Below, in pieces: positions 51,001 through 62,528 of a stretch of 64,000 nucleotides of DNA. Origin of the DNA: Oxyruncus cristatus. Its lineage: Eukaryota; Chordata; Aves; Passeriformes; Cotingidae. The translations under genes and the position numbers were made by a program. Each line of letters starts with the position of its first letter. The stretch's first letter is position 1. The stretch is taken from contig VXAY01006782.1 in assembly GCA_013399855.1 (NCBI GenBank), forward strand, positions 1,640,130 through 1,704,129, read 5' to 3'. The notes below the pieces were generated by a model, which made no database searches, had not been told where the DNA came from, and worked only from the letters and a program-made list of their open reading frames with translations.

Positions 51001-53139
51001 GGCATGGTAGAAAAGCAGTGACAGTGGTCGGAGCAGGGTTAAAAATGGGGGCACAGCAGTGAGAAGGGCAAGGGCTTGTCTCTTGCCTAAGCATCCTTTC
51101 CAGTTAAAATGGATGTTTTCAGTGTAAGCCCTTAAAACAGCCATGGGACTACTCAAGGCACTTGTGTGGTGGAGATGTGTAGCTGTGATTGCACAGCATA
51201 AACCTTGAGCTTTGTTTTGTAGTGTCTGGTAGCAGCCAGCTGTGGTGGCTAAGCCAGTGTCAGCTATTCAGAGCCTGTCTAGGATCTGTCTGCATGATTC
51301 TTGTTTTCAGCTTTGTTCAGCTGTTCTTATCTCATTTGATTTTCTGTATGTTTTGTATTTATTTTAATTTGTTTGGGGTTTGGGTTTTTTTGCTGGAGTT
51401 CTAGAAGGTGACCCAGTTAAACTTGCTGTTGTTTGATATTTGCCATTTCCACCCACTGTGGCTGCTTCTTTGTGATGCAAGTATGCAGTCCTATCCTGGA
51501 TGCAGGGGAAGTGTGAGGGAGAAACAAAATCAAATGAATGCCAAGTGCTATTTGAGTGTTTGATGCACATTCTTGTGTTGCAGAAATACTTAACTGCATT
51601 TGTCTCTTTGTTGACAGGTTAAGGATTTGCAAGCAGGTACGTCAGAAACTGGGGAAATCCCAATTAATAAAAAAGCTAAGATAGGTTAGAAAGCAAGAGC
51701 TGAGGAGACAACAGCAGTTAAGTGGTTTTTTTGGCAGTCCATCAACAGGAAGGAGATTCACTTGAATGTTTCCTTTCTTTAATTTATTTTATTTAATTAT
51801 TTTTTAAAGAAGAAATACCCTCTTTTGCATGGGCTGGCAAAACAGCCCTTCCGATTTTTTTTATCCTCTCTTTTCCCCCCCCAGGCATGCTTAGCATACA
51901 GGATTCTTCCTCACACGCCTGCTGCCACAATCATAAATTATTTTAGTATTAGGCGGCCAGAAGTTGAGGGCGTGTCTTTGCAGAAGGTACTGAAGAAGAA
52001 ATTTTGTATTTTGGTTGCTCTATAGTGATGGAGATCTTGGGGCACAGGCCAAACTGGAAATCTTGATTTCTCTGCATATTCTCTTCTTACAGCTTCAGTG
52101 TTCTTTCCAACTCTTATCAGTACTTTCAAGCTCAACACAGTGGTTTTGATTTTTTGGTGCTTCACCACTGAATGCAGTTGTCTGTGTTTCTCCTTGTCAA
52201 ATGTTCCTAAGCTTTTTAGAGAGCTTGTATTTTTTTCAGTGGTGGCAAACAGCAAGCCAGGTTTGTCAAGCTACCTCAGAAAATGATGAGGGATTGAGAG
52301 ATGCTGTATTCTCACAATTGTCTGATTTCAGCTTTTGTCTGTGCTAGAGGTAGGCATTGGTGACACTGGGAGGCAAAGTTCAAACATTGATCAGAATCCT
52401 CTGGGTACAAATAGGAAATGCTTGTGATTGCATTTTAGGTCTTTTTTGTTGAGTTAGATCCATGTCCTTGATTCTGGCCTGTTCTTTGGGCAGTCTTTTC
52501 TTGATTTGCCTCTTGGAGAAGTTAAATCCAGCAAGAAACTGTACTTCAATAACTTGTAAAACCAAAACTGCCTTATTCCAGCAGAGATTACTGTTTATAT
52601 TATAACACCAGAGGAGAATATTCACCTTGTCAAAGCTGAAGAATTCTGACATCTCCCTGCCAGCGCCTTAATTTCTTTCTTTATCTCCAACGCTCTTTTA
52701 GTATTTGTTAATTCATGCTTTCCTCTCTGTATTATACTCTGGTATGTGCGCAGGCTGCTGAATATCAGGTCTTTGTAGTGATGCTGTATTTTTTTTTCAT
52801 GAGCTTGTGGTATAATATGTGGGTGGAATTGGAAAAGGGAAACAATTAATTTTGGACTGAGCTTTAATACTTGACATTCTGCTTCCATCTGATAAGCAGT
52901 ATGAGTGGGATATCTTCAAGGAACATGAATCAGTTAAAGTCCATACACAAGAGAGATAGGAACAGTTGTGCTCAAGTAAATTTCCACTCCTCTGGAGGGC
53001 ATTTATAAGATGTGCCTTCTAAGGTAGCAGCTGGCACATTGCACAAGGATGAAGAAATAGGGGAGTGGAAAGAACCTGGAGGAGGACTTCTGTGTTGAAT
53101 CAGTGTGAGAAAAAACCTGATGGGCAAGTACAGTTTTAG

Positions 53140-53260
53140 GTGTTGTTGGGTTTTTGTTGGTTTGGTTTGTTGTTGGTTGGATCTTTTTGGATTTTGGGGG
53201 GGTTTTTTCTGTTTGTTTGTTTGGGGTTTTTTTGTTGTTGTTGGTTTGGGGGGGTTTTTT
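53140..53260 (+). repeat. T/G-rich low-complexity tract with long G runs
   Basis: The tract is almost pure T and G and includes two runs of seven G (about 53196-53202 and 53248-53254) and one of four between them. On the minus strand it gives a meaningless Pro/Lys/Asn/Thr-rich open frame. Confidence 0.88.
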
Positions 53261-53501
53261 ACGTAATATTATGGTACAGAATTGACAAATTTTTGGCAGT
53301 AGCAATCTGCTGGTTCATTCTGTTCTTTGGCCGAAGAATGATGTTCCTTTTTAATTTTATTTTTCTTTTTAAATACAGACAATATCTTGAAAGAATTATT
53401 ATTTCAGAATGTTTTTGCCATTTTAATGTAACAGCTGGTCAAAAGGAACATGTAAGCAAGCAGCATACTCATTTCTAAAAGTTGATTTAATTCTGTCATC
53501 T

Positions 53502-53538
53502 ACAGACAGAGATTAGTGTGTAACTAATCTCTGACTGT
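53502..53538. repeat. Short inverted repeat (hairpin)
   Basis: The arms cagagattagt (53507-53517) and actaatctctg (53523-53533) are perfect reverse complements of 11 bp around a 5-base loop (gtgta). Beyond an A-A mismatch, acag (53502-53505) pairs with ctgt (53535-53538), giving 15 pairs in total. It is shorter than an ordinary microRNA precursor. Function is unknown. Confidence 0.85.
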
Positions 53539-56264
53539 CAGTTGTTTAAGGAGAGAGACCCTGCTACGACAGTGTTCCTGTTCCAGGCTGTTGGCAAGAT
53601 TTTTGCTGGTCACCTAAACTTTGTTGACAATAAGACACTAAACTGTAGATTAGGATGATGAGGATTTATTTACAATGTTGTTGTATCACTCCCTGGAAGA
53701 TTTGGCATAAGAGCAGGGTTGGGGAAAAGGGTGTGCGTGTGCAGAGCATCAACTCTCCTCTCTCCTTTCCCCATTGGAAAATACATGCATCAAAACTTCT
53801 TTCTGGCAGGAATACATAGGTTCTGTTCAGTTTTAGTATCAGTGAGGGAACAGCTTGAAATTTCTTGTTGTATTCCACCAATCTTGAAAGTTTATTAAAA
53901 ACAGAAGAATGTTTGATTCATTTTTCTTTCAAATTCAAAATGGCTTCAGTATAGTACACTGTATTAATTTCAGCTTTATCGGAACAATGTACCTTTTCTT
54001 ACTTGAAGCTTTTAGTTGTACTTTGGGCTAGCTGTTCTTGAGCGAACTTCATAGCCATAGATTATGATGCTGTCTAGGTTACCTCTTTGGCTGCTGGTAT
54101 CTGTGAAACACACCAGGTTATTCTCCTGTAGCTTGCAAGAACAAGAGTAAAACACAGATTCTTCTTCAAGGTAGCAGAGCATGACTTTTCTTGGGGGGTG
54201 TTTTGCTGCCACCTCCTCATCCCCATCGCATTCTTGTAAAAAAAACCCACTTTTCGCAGCACCCTTAAACCTGTTTATTACTTATGCCTTTCCAGACTGA
54301 GCTGAAGCTGATCATTTTGTACTCTGAGTGGTACAAAGGATACTGTGGCTTAAATGTTAGTCAAGGTGCCTTTTTTTGTGGAGAGGGAAGACTATCATGC
54401 ACATTAGATTGAAGTTGCTGAAGTTGTAGCTGTCTGTACTTTTAGCAATAGGTGTACTTGCTGGTGTTTAATTAAGTACAAGATCTGTTAATATGCTATG
54501 CTTCAGTTTAGTGATCCAAATTCGAATGAGCTTAATATATTTTTAGCTTGTAGCTAAAGGGTGAAATTGAGCAGCATCTTTTTAGAATAAATAAATAAAT
54601 TTTAAACCCCTTTCAGCTGCTTATTCCCTCCTCTATATTAATCCTTCCTCTCCTCCCTTCCTCCTCTGGGTTTTTAGCACCCTTGTGAATAATGAATGAG
54701 CCTGAGGATTAAACTGTGTTTCTCTGAAGTGGACTCCTCTGTCTGTGTAAAACAGCTAACCCAGTTTCAGTTCTGTGCAGTGTTGAGAGATTTTTGCTTC
54801 TAATGGAAATAGTGGGGTTTTTTTAATCCTTTGGCATTCCACGTGACTTCTGTAGCATGTTTGACCCTTCTTCACTGCTGAGCAAGTTCCAACCAGCTGC
54901 TACTCTTGCAAATCCGTTTCATTCATTAATAGGCCTTAAAGGTCAGTGTGGACTCCCGCGTGCATGGGAGCAGCTATCAATATTTTATCGCCTTCTCTTA
55001 AGATTGACAGGAATGCACCTACCTTTTGTGTCCTGATCAGTGGCTGTACAGGCTTCAGACAGCACACTTATGAGTCTCTGTTTGTTGAACTCAGCTTTGC
55101 CTGTTGTAGCTGCCCATTCCTGTTGGTTGGTAGGAGCATTATGGCCTGGTCTGAACATGGTACACACACTTACTTCTATATTGCTTTGAGGCAGCCTTTT
55201 CTGGAAAAGGGAGGAAGGAAGAGAGGTCATATTTCTGCTGAAAAGGCATGGTTATGCCAAAGTTGGTTACCAAAGGATAAATAGTTTTATTTTTCCCTGT
55301 CTTTGGAATTGCTGGTGTGAATTCTAGCCCTCAAAATACCTACAGTGCTGCTGTGATCACCAAACTCCCTGAATGGGCAGTGCCTATACCTCAGCAGGTT
55401 TTATTCCTACCCTGGAAAAAATCCTTTTGGGGAGGAAGAATAACTCCATTTCTGTGCTTCTTCAGTCCTTGCTGTTTGTGGTGGGACTGCAAAAAAATAC
55501 TTGCCTTGGGCTTCTGCTGCTTTGGGGAGCAGGGGAAGGGCACTGAGAAACTACATAGAGATCTGGTTGTCTTGCTGCACACATCAGCAAGCAAGTACAT
55601 AACTTTTTAAATTTAATTTGCTACTAGCGCTGTCTCTCTTTAAAATCTAAAAGGCAAATTACTGCTTTGTCTCAGGCTTTGTTTTTTGTTGTGCTTGGTA
55701 CAGCTTCAGCTATCCGAATATTCAAAGAGTACTTTTTCATATTTTGTAGTTGCTTTCAGGCCTGCAGGTTTAAACAAAATACTGTCTGCACCCTAGACAG
55801 TATTTAAAATACTGAAACATTGGCTGGCTTTTTTTACCATTGACTTGTTTAGTCACTTGAAAGGCAGCTATGCTCTCATGATTCGTTGATGATGAATACA
55901 GAATTCGTTTTTATGTGTAATGAATACGGAAATGATGTGGTTTGTTATTGTTCTTACCTGTAGGTATGTCTGTAGTAACGTTGGAGGTACTGAGGTCTTG
56001 ATAACAGAATAGTGGCATTTTGACATACTCATTTTGCTGATGTTTGTTCTTACAAATGTGGTCATAAAAAAACACAATCAGAAATTTTGTTCTTCTAGTG
56101 CTAGACTTTTGGTCTTTCTGTCTGTTGTTGTGAACTTGTTGCTTTTGACCTTTGCTTTATAACTATCTTAAGTTACCTCTTAAAAATAGAGATTTTTATT
56201 TATACTTCCAGACAAAACCTGCAGGATGTTTCACTGAACTCCCTTATGTAACTTCTCTTTGCAG

Positions 56265-56465
56265 CCTGAGATTTCTTAATGCCTCTGCCAACAAACTGGA
56301 AATGCTTCCTCCAGCCACCCTTTCTGAAGAAACCCACAGCATCTTGCAGGAGTTGTATTTGACCAATAACAACCTCACAGATAAATGTGTACCCTTGTTA
56401 ACAGGCCACCCACACCTGAAAATCTTGCACATGGCTTACAATCGCCTACAGAGCTTCCCTGCAAG
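56265..56465 (+). CDS. PHLPP1: PHLPP1 exon J: LRR exon (residues 462-529)
   Basis: Acceptor tctttgcag and donor gtaagt flank a symmetric 201-bp exon (phase 2 to 2). After completing Ser it encodes [37 protein letters not shown] and [16 protein letters not shown], ending in AG of a Ser codon. These are three repeats near the C-terminal end of the array and are almost identical to mammalian PHLPP1 as remembered. Confidence 0.97.
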
Positions 56466-57472
56466 GTAAGTTTCACTGCCTCTGGCCCACTGGTGGGTGG
56501 GCATCGTGAAATATTTTCGCAGCAAGAAATAAATTGCACAGAAATGTGGTGGCATAGGCTGTATTTTGAATGTAGTGGTACTGCAGTAGGTGGATTCACC
56601 TGCTTATGCCCCCTTGCACGTTGCTACCCTCTCTTGCAGTACGCAGTCAAGCAAGTGCTGCATGTTGTTTGGTGTGTTTTAATGATGCTTGAAACTCTTT
56701 TGAGCTGGACTAATTCAGCATGGCTACGTTATGCTTTTGAAAGTTGAGCAAGGAGGTTGTCTGTTTTGCCTGTCTTGGTCACTTTGCTTATATCTGGTGG
56801 GCTTCTTCTCCCAAGAGATTAGCGAGCATAATGATCTGGAAATGTCTTCTCAAAGTGGACTTCAGTCCACCAGGGAAAAGTCCCCTCAACTCCAGAAGGA
56901 GATTCTGCCTCGCCATCTATTTCTGTACTTTCAACTCACTCTGTTTTAATCAGAAATCTTTCAAGTGTAAGATGTGCTATAAAACTGATGGGGTACAACC
57001 TTGGAAAAGAGTTGCCAATAAATAATGGAAAAGGCATCTCTGTCCTTGTGTGATGTTCTGAGCAGCTGGGCTTCAGTGGCAAGGGGGAGGGATGGAGATG
57101 AATTTAGGGGGAAGGGCTGAGGGGGGTGCTAGACGGTGGAGGGGAAAATTTGAGATGGAATGAGAAACTAGGGTCAAAAGAAAGGGAAGGAAGGGAGGAA
57201 AAAGAGTGAAAGTGAGCTGGTGAGCAGGAGCAATGTAAGCCAAGTACGTAATCTGAAATGTAGCATTAACAAACACTAGAAGAAACACACATTTTGTTCC
57301 ACAACTATTTTAGCATCTGTGTGAGGAGAGGTGACAGGCACTGCTGTGAACAAGAGTCAAAGTCTACGATTTTGTTTTCTTAAAATAATGAAAACCACTG
57401 CTCTTATCGCCACATCAAAATAAAATATGCATGTCTATTAAAAGAAGAATTCTCAAATTTTTGTTTTCACAG
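56466..57472 (+). other. PHLPP1: PHLPP1 intron J-K (1,007 bp)
   Basis: This phase 2 intron runs from donor gtaagt to acceptor tttcacag. Its second half contains a purine-rich, G-run-rich segment (57083-57214, separate entry). Nothing else was recognised. Confidence 0.92.
57083..57214 (+). repeat. Purine-rich tract with clustered G runs
   Basis: The + strand carries gggggaggg, gggggaagggctgagggggg, gagggg and then gggaaggaagggagg within about 130 bases that are mostly A and G. Several runs of three to six G lie close enough to allow G-quadruplex folding in the intron RNA, though some loops are long. It sits 260-390 bases before the exon K acceptor. Confidence 0.75.
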
Positions 57473-57635
57473 CAAAATGGCCAAGCTGGAAGAGTTGGAG
57501 GAAATTGATATTAGTGGAAACAAACTGAAAGCCATTCCAACAACCATCATGAACTGCAGACGTATGCATACTGTAATTGCACACTCCAACTGCATTGAAG
57601 TCTTCCCAGAAGTCATGCAGCTTTCTGAAATAAAG
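57473..57635 (+). CDS. PHLPP1: PHLPP1 exon K: LRR exon (residues 529-583)
   Basis: Acceptor tttcacag and donor gtatgg bound this exon, which completes a Ser and then gives 54 codons (exit phase 0). It encodes [20 protein letters not shown], then [19 protein letters not shown] and [15 protein letters not shown]. Two repeats are visible; SGNKL and HSNCI mark the asparagine positions. Sequence identity to mammalian PHLPP1 appears very high. The donor has GTATGG, less ideal than most here. Confidence 0.97.
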
Positions 57636-60600
57636 GTATGGAACGAATGTGCTTTGGAAGAAGCAAGCATAATGTGATTTTACCAATTCTGTTCTCCCCT
57701 CGGGTCTCTCATTGCTATGGGATAGTATATTCTGAGAAATTATGGAGATCTGACAGCTGCTTTCTCTTCTGAAGTCATATGCAAAATATTTGCCCCTGTG
57801 CAGCCTTAGAGTGAAATGGAAGAGGAGCCTCAAAATCTAATTTACACTTACCTTCATTAGATTGTATCTTCTCTGCCAAATAAGTGTTAATTGTCTTCTT
57901 GTGACAGTCTGGTTTATTACGACTTAAACAGTTGGCAAGAGCTATGGGTAATTAACTCTTGCTGCCTTGGCAATTGGTTGATTGTGTAGGAACGGACTTT
58001 GTTTGGAGCACGTATTAAAAATCGCTGAAGCTGCAAAATATGATAGGCCTTGGGGACAGAGATAAATTCCAGGAGCACGGGATTTGAGTATTTAGGCAAG
58101 CTACTTTCATTTTCCTAATTGCAGTCATATTTTGTACAAGGGGGGCAATACTTAATCCATCTCTTGTATGTGTTTCCAGAAGTAATTCTGTACATTTCCT
58201 GACACTTCTTTCTGTGGGATGCATTCTTTGCTTGACCACACTGACGAGCACTGCTGCTTACCTTTTGTGAATCGAGTTCCTGCTTCTTGCCTGACTCTAG
58301 TGCAGAATAGTTTGTGCTGTGCGCTCTTTTCTTCTGGCCAGAGCTGGGAGACGGTTATCTCACAGCATACAAATCTTGTGATACAGCAGAAAAATCTGTC
58401 ATTCTCTGAGGCTGAGAACTGATTACCTATTCATGGACTTAAAACAACTTAAGTGTCCTTCTGGCACTCTGTGAAGTCAAAAGGCTAAGTTCCCAGCCTG
58501 ATGTGTATACCTCAGTGTCTGGGGTCATGGAAAGCAGCAGGAGCAATAATTCTGTTGGACAAGCAAGTACATGTAAAGATGAGCTCTGTGGTTTTAGCCA
58601 GGAAATCTCAAACAAACTTGTGGGTTTTTGAATACTCCTCCCTCTTTGGAACAATGGCCAGAGGAAGCAGAGGGCCATTTAGAATCAATCAGAAGTAAAG
58701 CCTTTTTTTCTTAGAGGAAGAATTGGGGTGGGGGAGTGAGGCTCTGCACAGTAAACATTTCTTTAAAAATATGAGGGTGGTGTTAAAAAGAACCAAACAA
58801 AAACAAAAAAAACCCAACCAAACAAAAAGATAATGTAAACATGCTGATAGGAAACAGTCACCTTTTCCTTTTGTTCATGCATCTTGGGGAAAGCTGAATG
58901 CTTTATAGAAGCATCGTGTTCAAAGTGCTACTCAGCGACACCGAGTAGAAAAAATGCTCTTGGAAGACCTGGCAGTTTGTTTCTGCTGGTTCCCTATGGT
59001 TATTTAGTTCTCTTTAGCAGAAGAAAGAGGTGTGGACGTCACCAAGTGTTTTGGGAATGCAGGGATAGCGTGTGTGGCTTCATCTGAGAGGGCACAGTGT
59101 TCTTTGACTCCACCTTTGTGGAAGGACAATGCCTGGTCGGTACTCCAGCCTAGTTTTGACTTACATGAGATGTAAGTTACCAGATGGGAATGTGCCTTGT
59201 TGGGTATAGGAGTTCTTCTGGCCTTTTGGCAATTTCTCTAGGTCAGGGTTGGAGTTTATCACTTTGGAATTAAGTTTGTGCTGATTGCCTATATCCATTA
59301 TTTGGCCTTACCTGAGCTCCTTCTTAGATACATGAGAGCATTGAAAATGTGCCAAAGTAAGTTCAGAATTCATTGCTTTAAGTATGGATTTGGTCATTTG
59401 GTGAAATAAGCTTGCTTATAGCAAAGCACAGAGTCATATAGTCTGATGTCACGTCTGTGAATATATCATATTTGATGGTTAATTTTAACTGAAGTGGCAT
59501 TCAAACACTCTAAACTCCTGGGAAAACTCTGTTACTTGAGGTAATGGCTGTTTTGCTTTTGTATTTAATTAGCCTGGGAGGCTGACATATTGTGTTTTTG
59601 GTGTCAGTATTACTGGAACAGTTAGTAGCAGCAGTTATGATGCTGTCTGAAATGATTTCAGAAGAAAATTAGTGTAAATGATGATGCTTTTACAATTACA
59701 ATAACTCCAGGATTTCCAGACACAAGGTCATTTTAGCGATGGAATTGACTCAGCCTTTTTTACACACCTTTTTTATACACTCTGTAGCCTTTTCGAAGGC
59801 CACAGAAGTAGTGTTGCCCTCTTTTAAAGAACCCAGTGGATGTCTCTGAAATATCTTGCCCGATACTTTTTTTTTTTTTAGGGTTTTTATTGTCTTTTAT
59901 GACAGGTATTTATACTGTTGGGTTTATCTGTGTGCACTTCTGCAAATGGCTGAGCAGCTGGAAGCACACACACCTGAGTCAATGCCCCAGCAGACACTGC
60001 CTTGCAGCTGTTGTTTGTCTGCAATTTCCTTGCCCTACAAAAAAAAAAAAGGGCACTTTTTAAATTTTTATCCATTGTCCTGGTGTTCTTGTGCAGGCAA
60101 ACAATTGAGGAGTCCTTACTGATTCTGCAGAGCACAGCAACCCAGGCTTGCTTTTCCCAGCCGGGACCTCACTTTATCATCCAGTTTTTGTTGGCTGACG
60201 AGTTGCTTCTATTCATGGTTGTCTTGCTGGGCTGCTATGGTGAGAGTGATACAGAGGTTTTTTTGTCACAATTTTTGATCAGGCTTATCTTTTGCAAGAC
60301 CATTACCTTGAGATCTGAAATAAATGAAGATCTAGTAGCGGTAACACCTTGAAAACGAAATTCTTGATCTTTAGTAGTTTTTCTCCTAGCTAAAAAGGTT
60401 GATATGGGTATGGTCACCTTTAGTCACACCTGGAAATAACTGAAGTCCCTTCCAGCCTTGAACACAACCGTTACAAAGCTGTGAATGCAGCATAAGCAAA
60501 TGCTGACTGTTAAACCCTGTCTTTCAGCTGGCCTATCAAGTGCAAAGTCCCGTGTGCAGTTGCAGGAGTTGTTCTTCTGGTGCTACATGGGTGGGACAAA

Positions 60601-62397
60601 ACCAGCTTGCATTTCACGCATGAGGAAGTTGGGATCAGTTAGGATGTAGACTTTCCTGCTTGCCTGGGGGGTAGAATAAGGACTGAATTTTACACAGATC
60701 TGCAGCAAGTTCCTCTTAGCCTATTCTTCAAACAGTACAAGTGACACGTAAGAAATCCCAACCTGATAAATAAGCTGTCTTCACTTGTGCCTAGGGACCA
60801 AGGGATCTGCTGTAGAGTGTTGCTATCTTTGGCACACTGGGCATTTAAGGAGAACAATGAAATTACTGTATGTGTATTTTTCATTCCAGCATGCCCTTCC
60901 ATCAAATTTGTAATACCACTGAGGTGTTGAACACAGCAAGGCCTGCTGGCAGCTTCCTTAATCTGCAAAGTAATTACTGGCTCTCTGGAAGCAGCAAGAA
61001 GTTGTGCGGAGTCAAAAACCTCACTGGAATAACTGCTGTTAAGCTGTCTACTATTTTGTTTGCGTGACAGATTTAGACTTTGATTTCCTTATCAGGCTTA
61101 GATAACGTCAGCAGTTTGTTCTTGATAGATAATAAAGCCTCCATATTAGACAATCTTGGGATTCAAGATTTGGGTCAGAAATTTATTTCCGTTGTGCTTA
61201 TTTAATAAAGTGTTGGGAGATTTTTCATTTCCAGATTTTACTAGGTTAATCTTATGCCTTCTTCCAGCTCGGGACCCAGTGTCTTTGTATACACCTACAA
61301 AACTGAAAGTGCCTCTCTTGTATCGATGGAAATTACTAAATGTTCAAAATGCGCAGTTAGGAAAAGTCTCCCTCTGCCCTTTTCAGCTCTTTTATTAAAG
61401 TTTCTGAATTCTTTCCCTTTTTGCAGCTTGAAAGCAGAAAATGGTCTTTCAGAAAGATGTGGACAGTTCTTCTGTCCTCTCTTAAATACCAACTTGTTCT
61501 GTCCTCTCAGAATTACTTTTTTTTGCAGCTTCTGGTGCGTACTACACTGGAATAAGCACTTGGAGAGTTAATTTTGTTCCCAAATACCCTATTTTTCCTC
61601 ATGTATTGACTTTCATCTGGATATGCAGCTTTAAACAATGTTTGTTTAGGGATTTTGTCATTCTAGTGCACTTGTTCTAGCTAATTTGTGCTTAGCTGGT
61701 GGGTAGCCTGCAAGTTGCTCTGCTGTTTTGTATCATATTTTTTCCTGAAATATTTAAACTTTTTTTTTCACTCATTTTATTGACTTCATATTTAAATATG
61801 ACTCCATCTAAGATGACACAAATTAAAACCATGTTTAAAACTGCATGATATTTTTTTTCCTTTCCCCCACCTCTACTCCTCCCCTCCACATACATGAATA
61901 ACTCTGCTTATTTTAATATCCCTCAGTAAATACTGAATTCCTGGGAGCCTGCTCCTATTCATGCTGGTTTAAACTGACCTGGGAGGAGGGACTGCTATGC
62001 CCATGGCTTAGAAGCCCCAGCTGTACTTATCTCCATTTCCTGTATCTATTAAAAGACTATTTTCATCAATAACATTTTTTCTTAAATACTTCAAAAATCC
62101 CCTGACAGTCTTTTTACCTATGAAGAGCAGACAAAACTTAGTGGTTTTGTAACAAGATGGCACCTGACTATAGATGGAAATGGAGGGAACATATTTTGAG
62201 GTGTCCCACACATCTGGCAAGATGGCTAAATGCCATATGAATTTCTTTTGTAAGAACCACTTACCTAAATGAATGGTCTTAGGTCTTGGTTACAGCCTTT
62301 ATTGTTCACGAAACATGCATTACCACATTTAATCAAAATTTGTATGATCTTGATGACAGCTGAATTTTCTTCTTTTTTGGCTGCTTTCCTTTTGCAG
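57636..62397 (+). other. PHLPP1: PHLPP1 intron K-L (4,762 bp)
   Basis: This phase 0 intron runs from donor gtatgg to acceptor ttttgcag. It holds an A/C-rich tract (58783-58830) and poly-T or poly-A runs (about 59867-59880 and 60040-60050). A possible very old CR1 remnant near 60445-60490 is too weak to call. No exon was recognised. Confidence 0.9.
58783..58830 (+). repeat. A/C-rich low-complexity tract
   Basis: A runs are broken by C and CC groups (accaaacaaaaacaaaaaaa pattern), matching in style the tracts at 20761 and 46289. Confidence 0.82.
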
Positions 62398-62528
62398 TGT
62401 GTGGATCTAAGCTGCAATGAACTGAGTGAAGTCACACTGCCTGAAAACCTGCCTCCAAAACTGCAAGAGCTGGACCTGACTGGAAATCCCAGACTAGCCC
62501 TGGATCACAAAACCCTAGAGCTGCTGAA
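62398..62528 (+). CDS. PHLPP1: PHLPP1 exon L: last LRRs before the phosphatase domain (residues 584-627)
   Basis: Acceptor ttttgcag and donor gtaagt flank 43 codons plus two bases (AA, probably of an Asn completed by the next exon). It encodes [40 protein letters not shown] and ELL. This is the final leucine-rich repeat region. In PHLPP proteins a short linker and the PP2C-type phosphatase domain come next, so those exons should lie right of the window. Codon phase and homology agree with the donor; reading through would meet the stop TAA at once. Confidence 0.96.

Larger units (their letters stand above)
48031..56264 (+). other. PHLPP1: PHLPP1 intron I-J (8,234 bp)
   Basis: This phase 2 intron runs from donor gtaatt to acceptor tctttgcag. 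It has an AT-only stretch around 49342-49400, a T/G-rich tract (53140-53260) with two runs of seven G, a compact hairpin (53502-53538) and an AAAT run near 54585. I recognise no transposon family and no exon in it. Confidence 0.9.

Noticed and set aside
56152..56264. Upstream extension of the exon J reading frame
   Set aside because: The open frame runs back through the acceptor tctttgcag into AT-rich intron sequence unrelated to PHLPP1. The split-Ser junction with exon I fixes the start at 56265.
60445..60490. Possible CR1 3' remnant (gtcccttccagcc followed by gctgtgaat)
   Set aside because: Only one short block agrees and the upstream consensus blocks are missing. It is too weak without an alignment.
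9529..62528. Assignment to the paralogue PHLPP2
   Set aside because: The residues in the PH domain ([21 protein letters not shown]) and the LRRs ([22 protein letters not shown]) follow PHLPP1 and differ from PHLPP2 as remembered.
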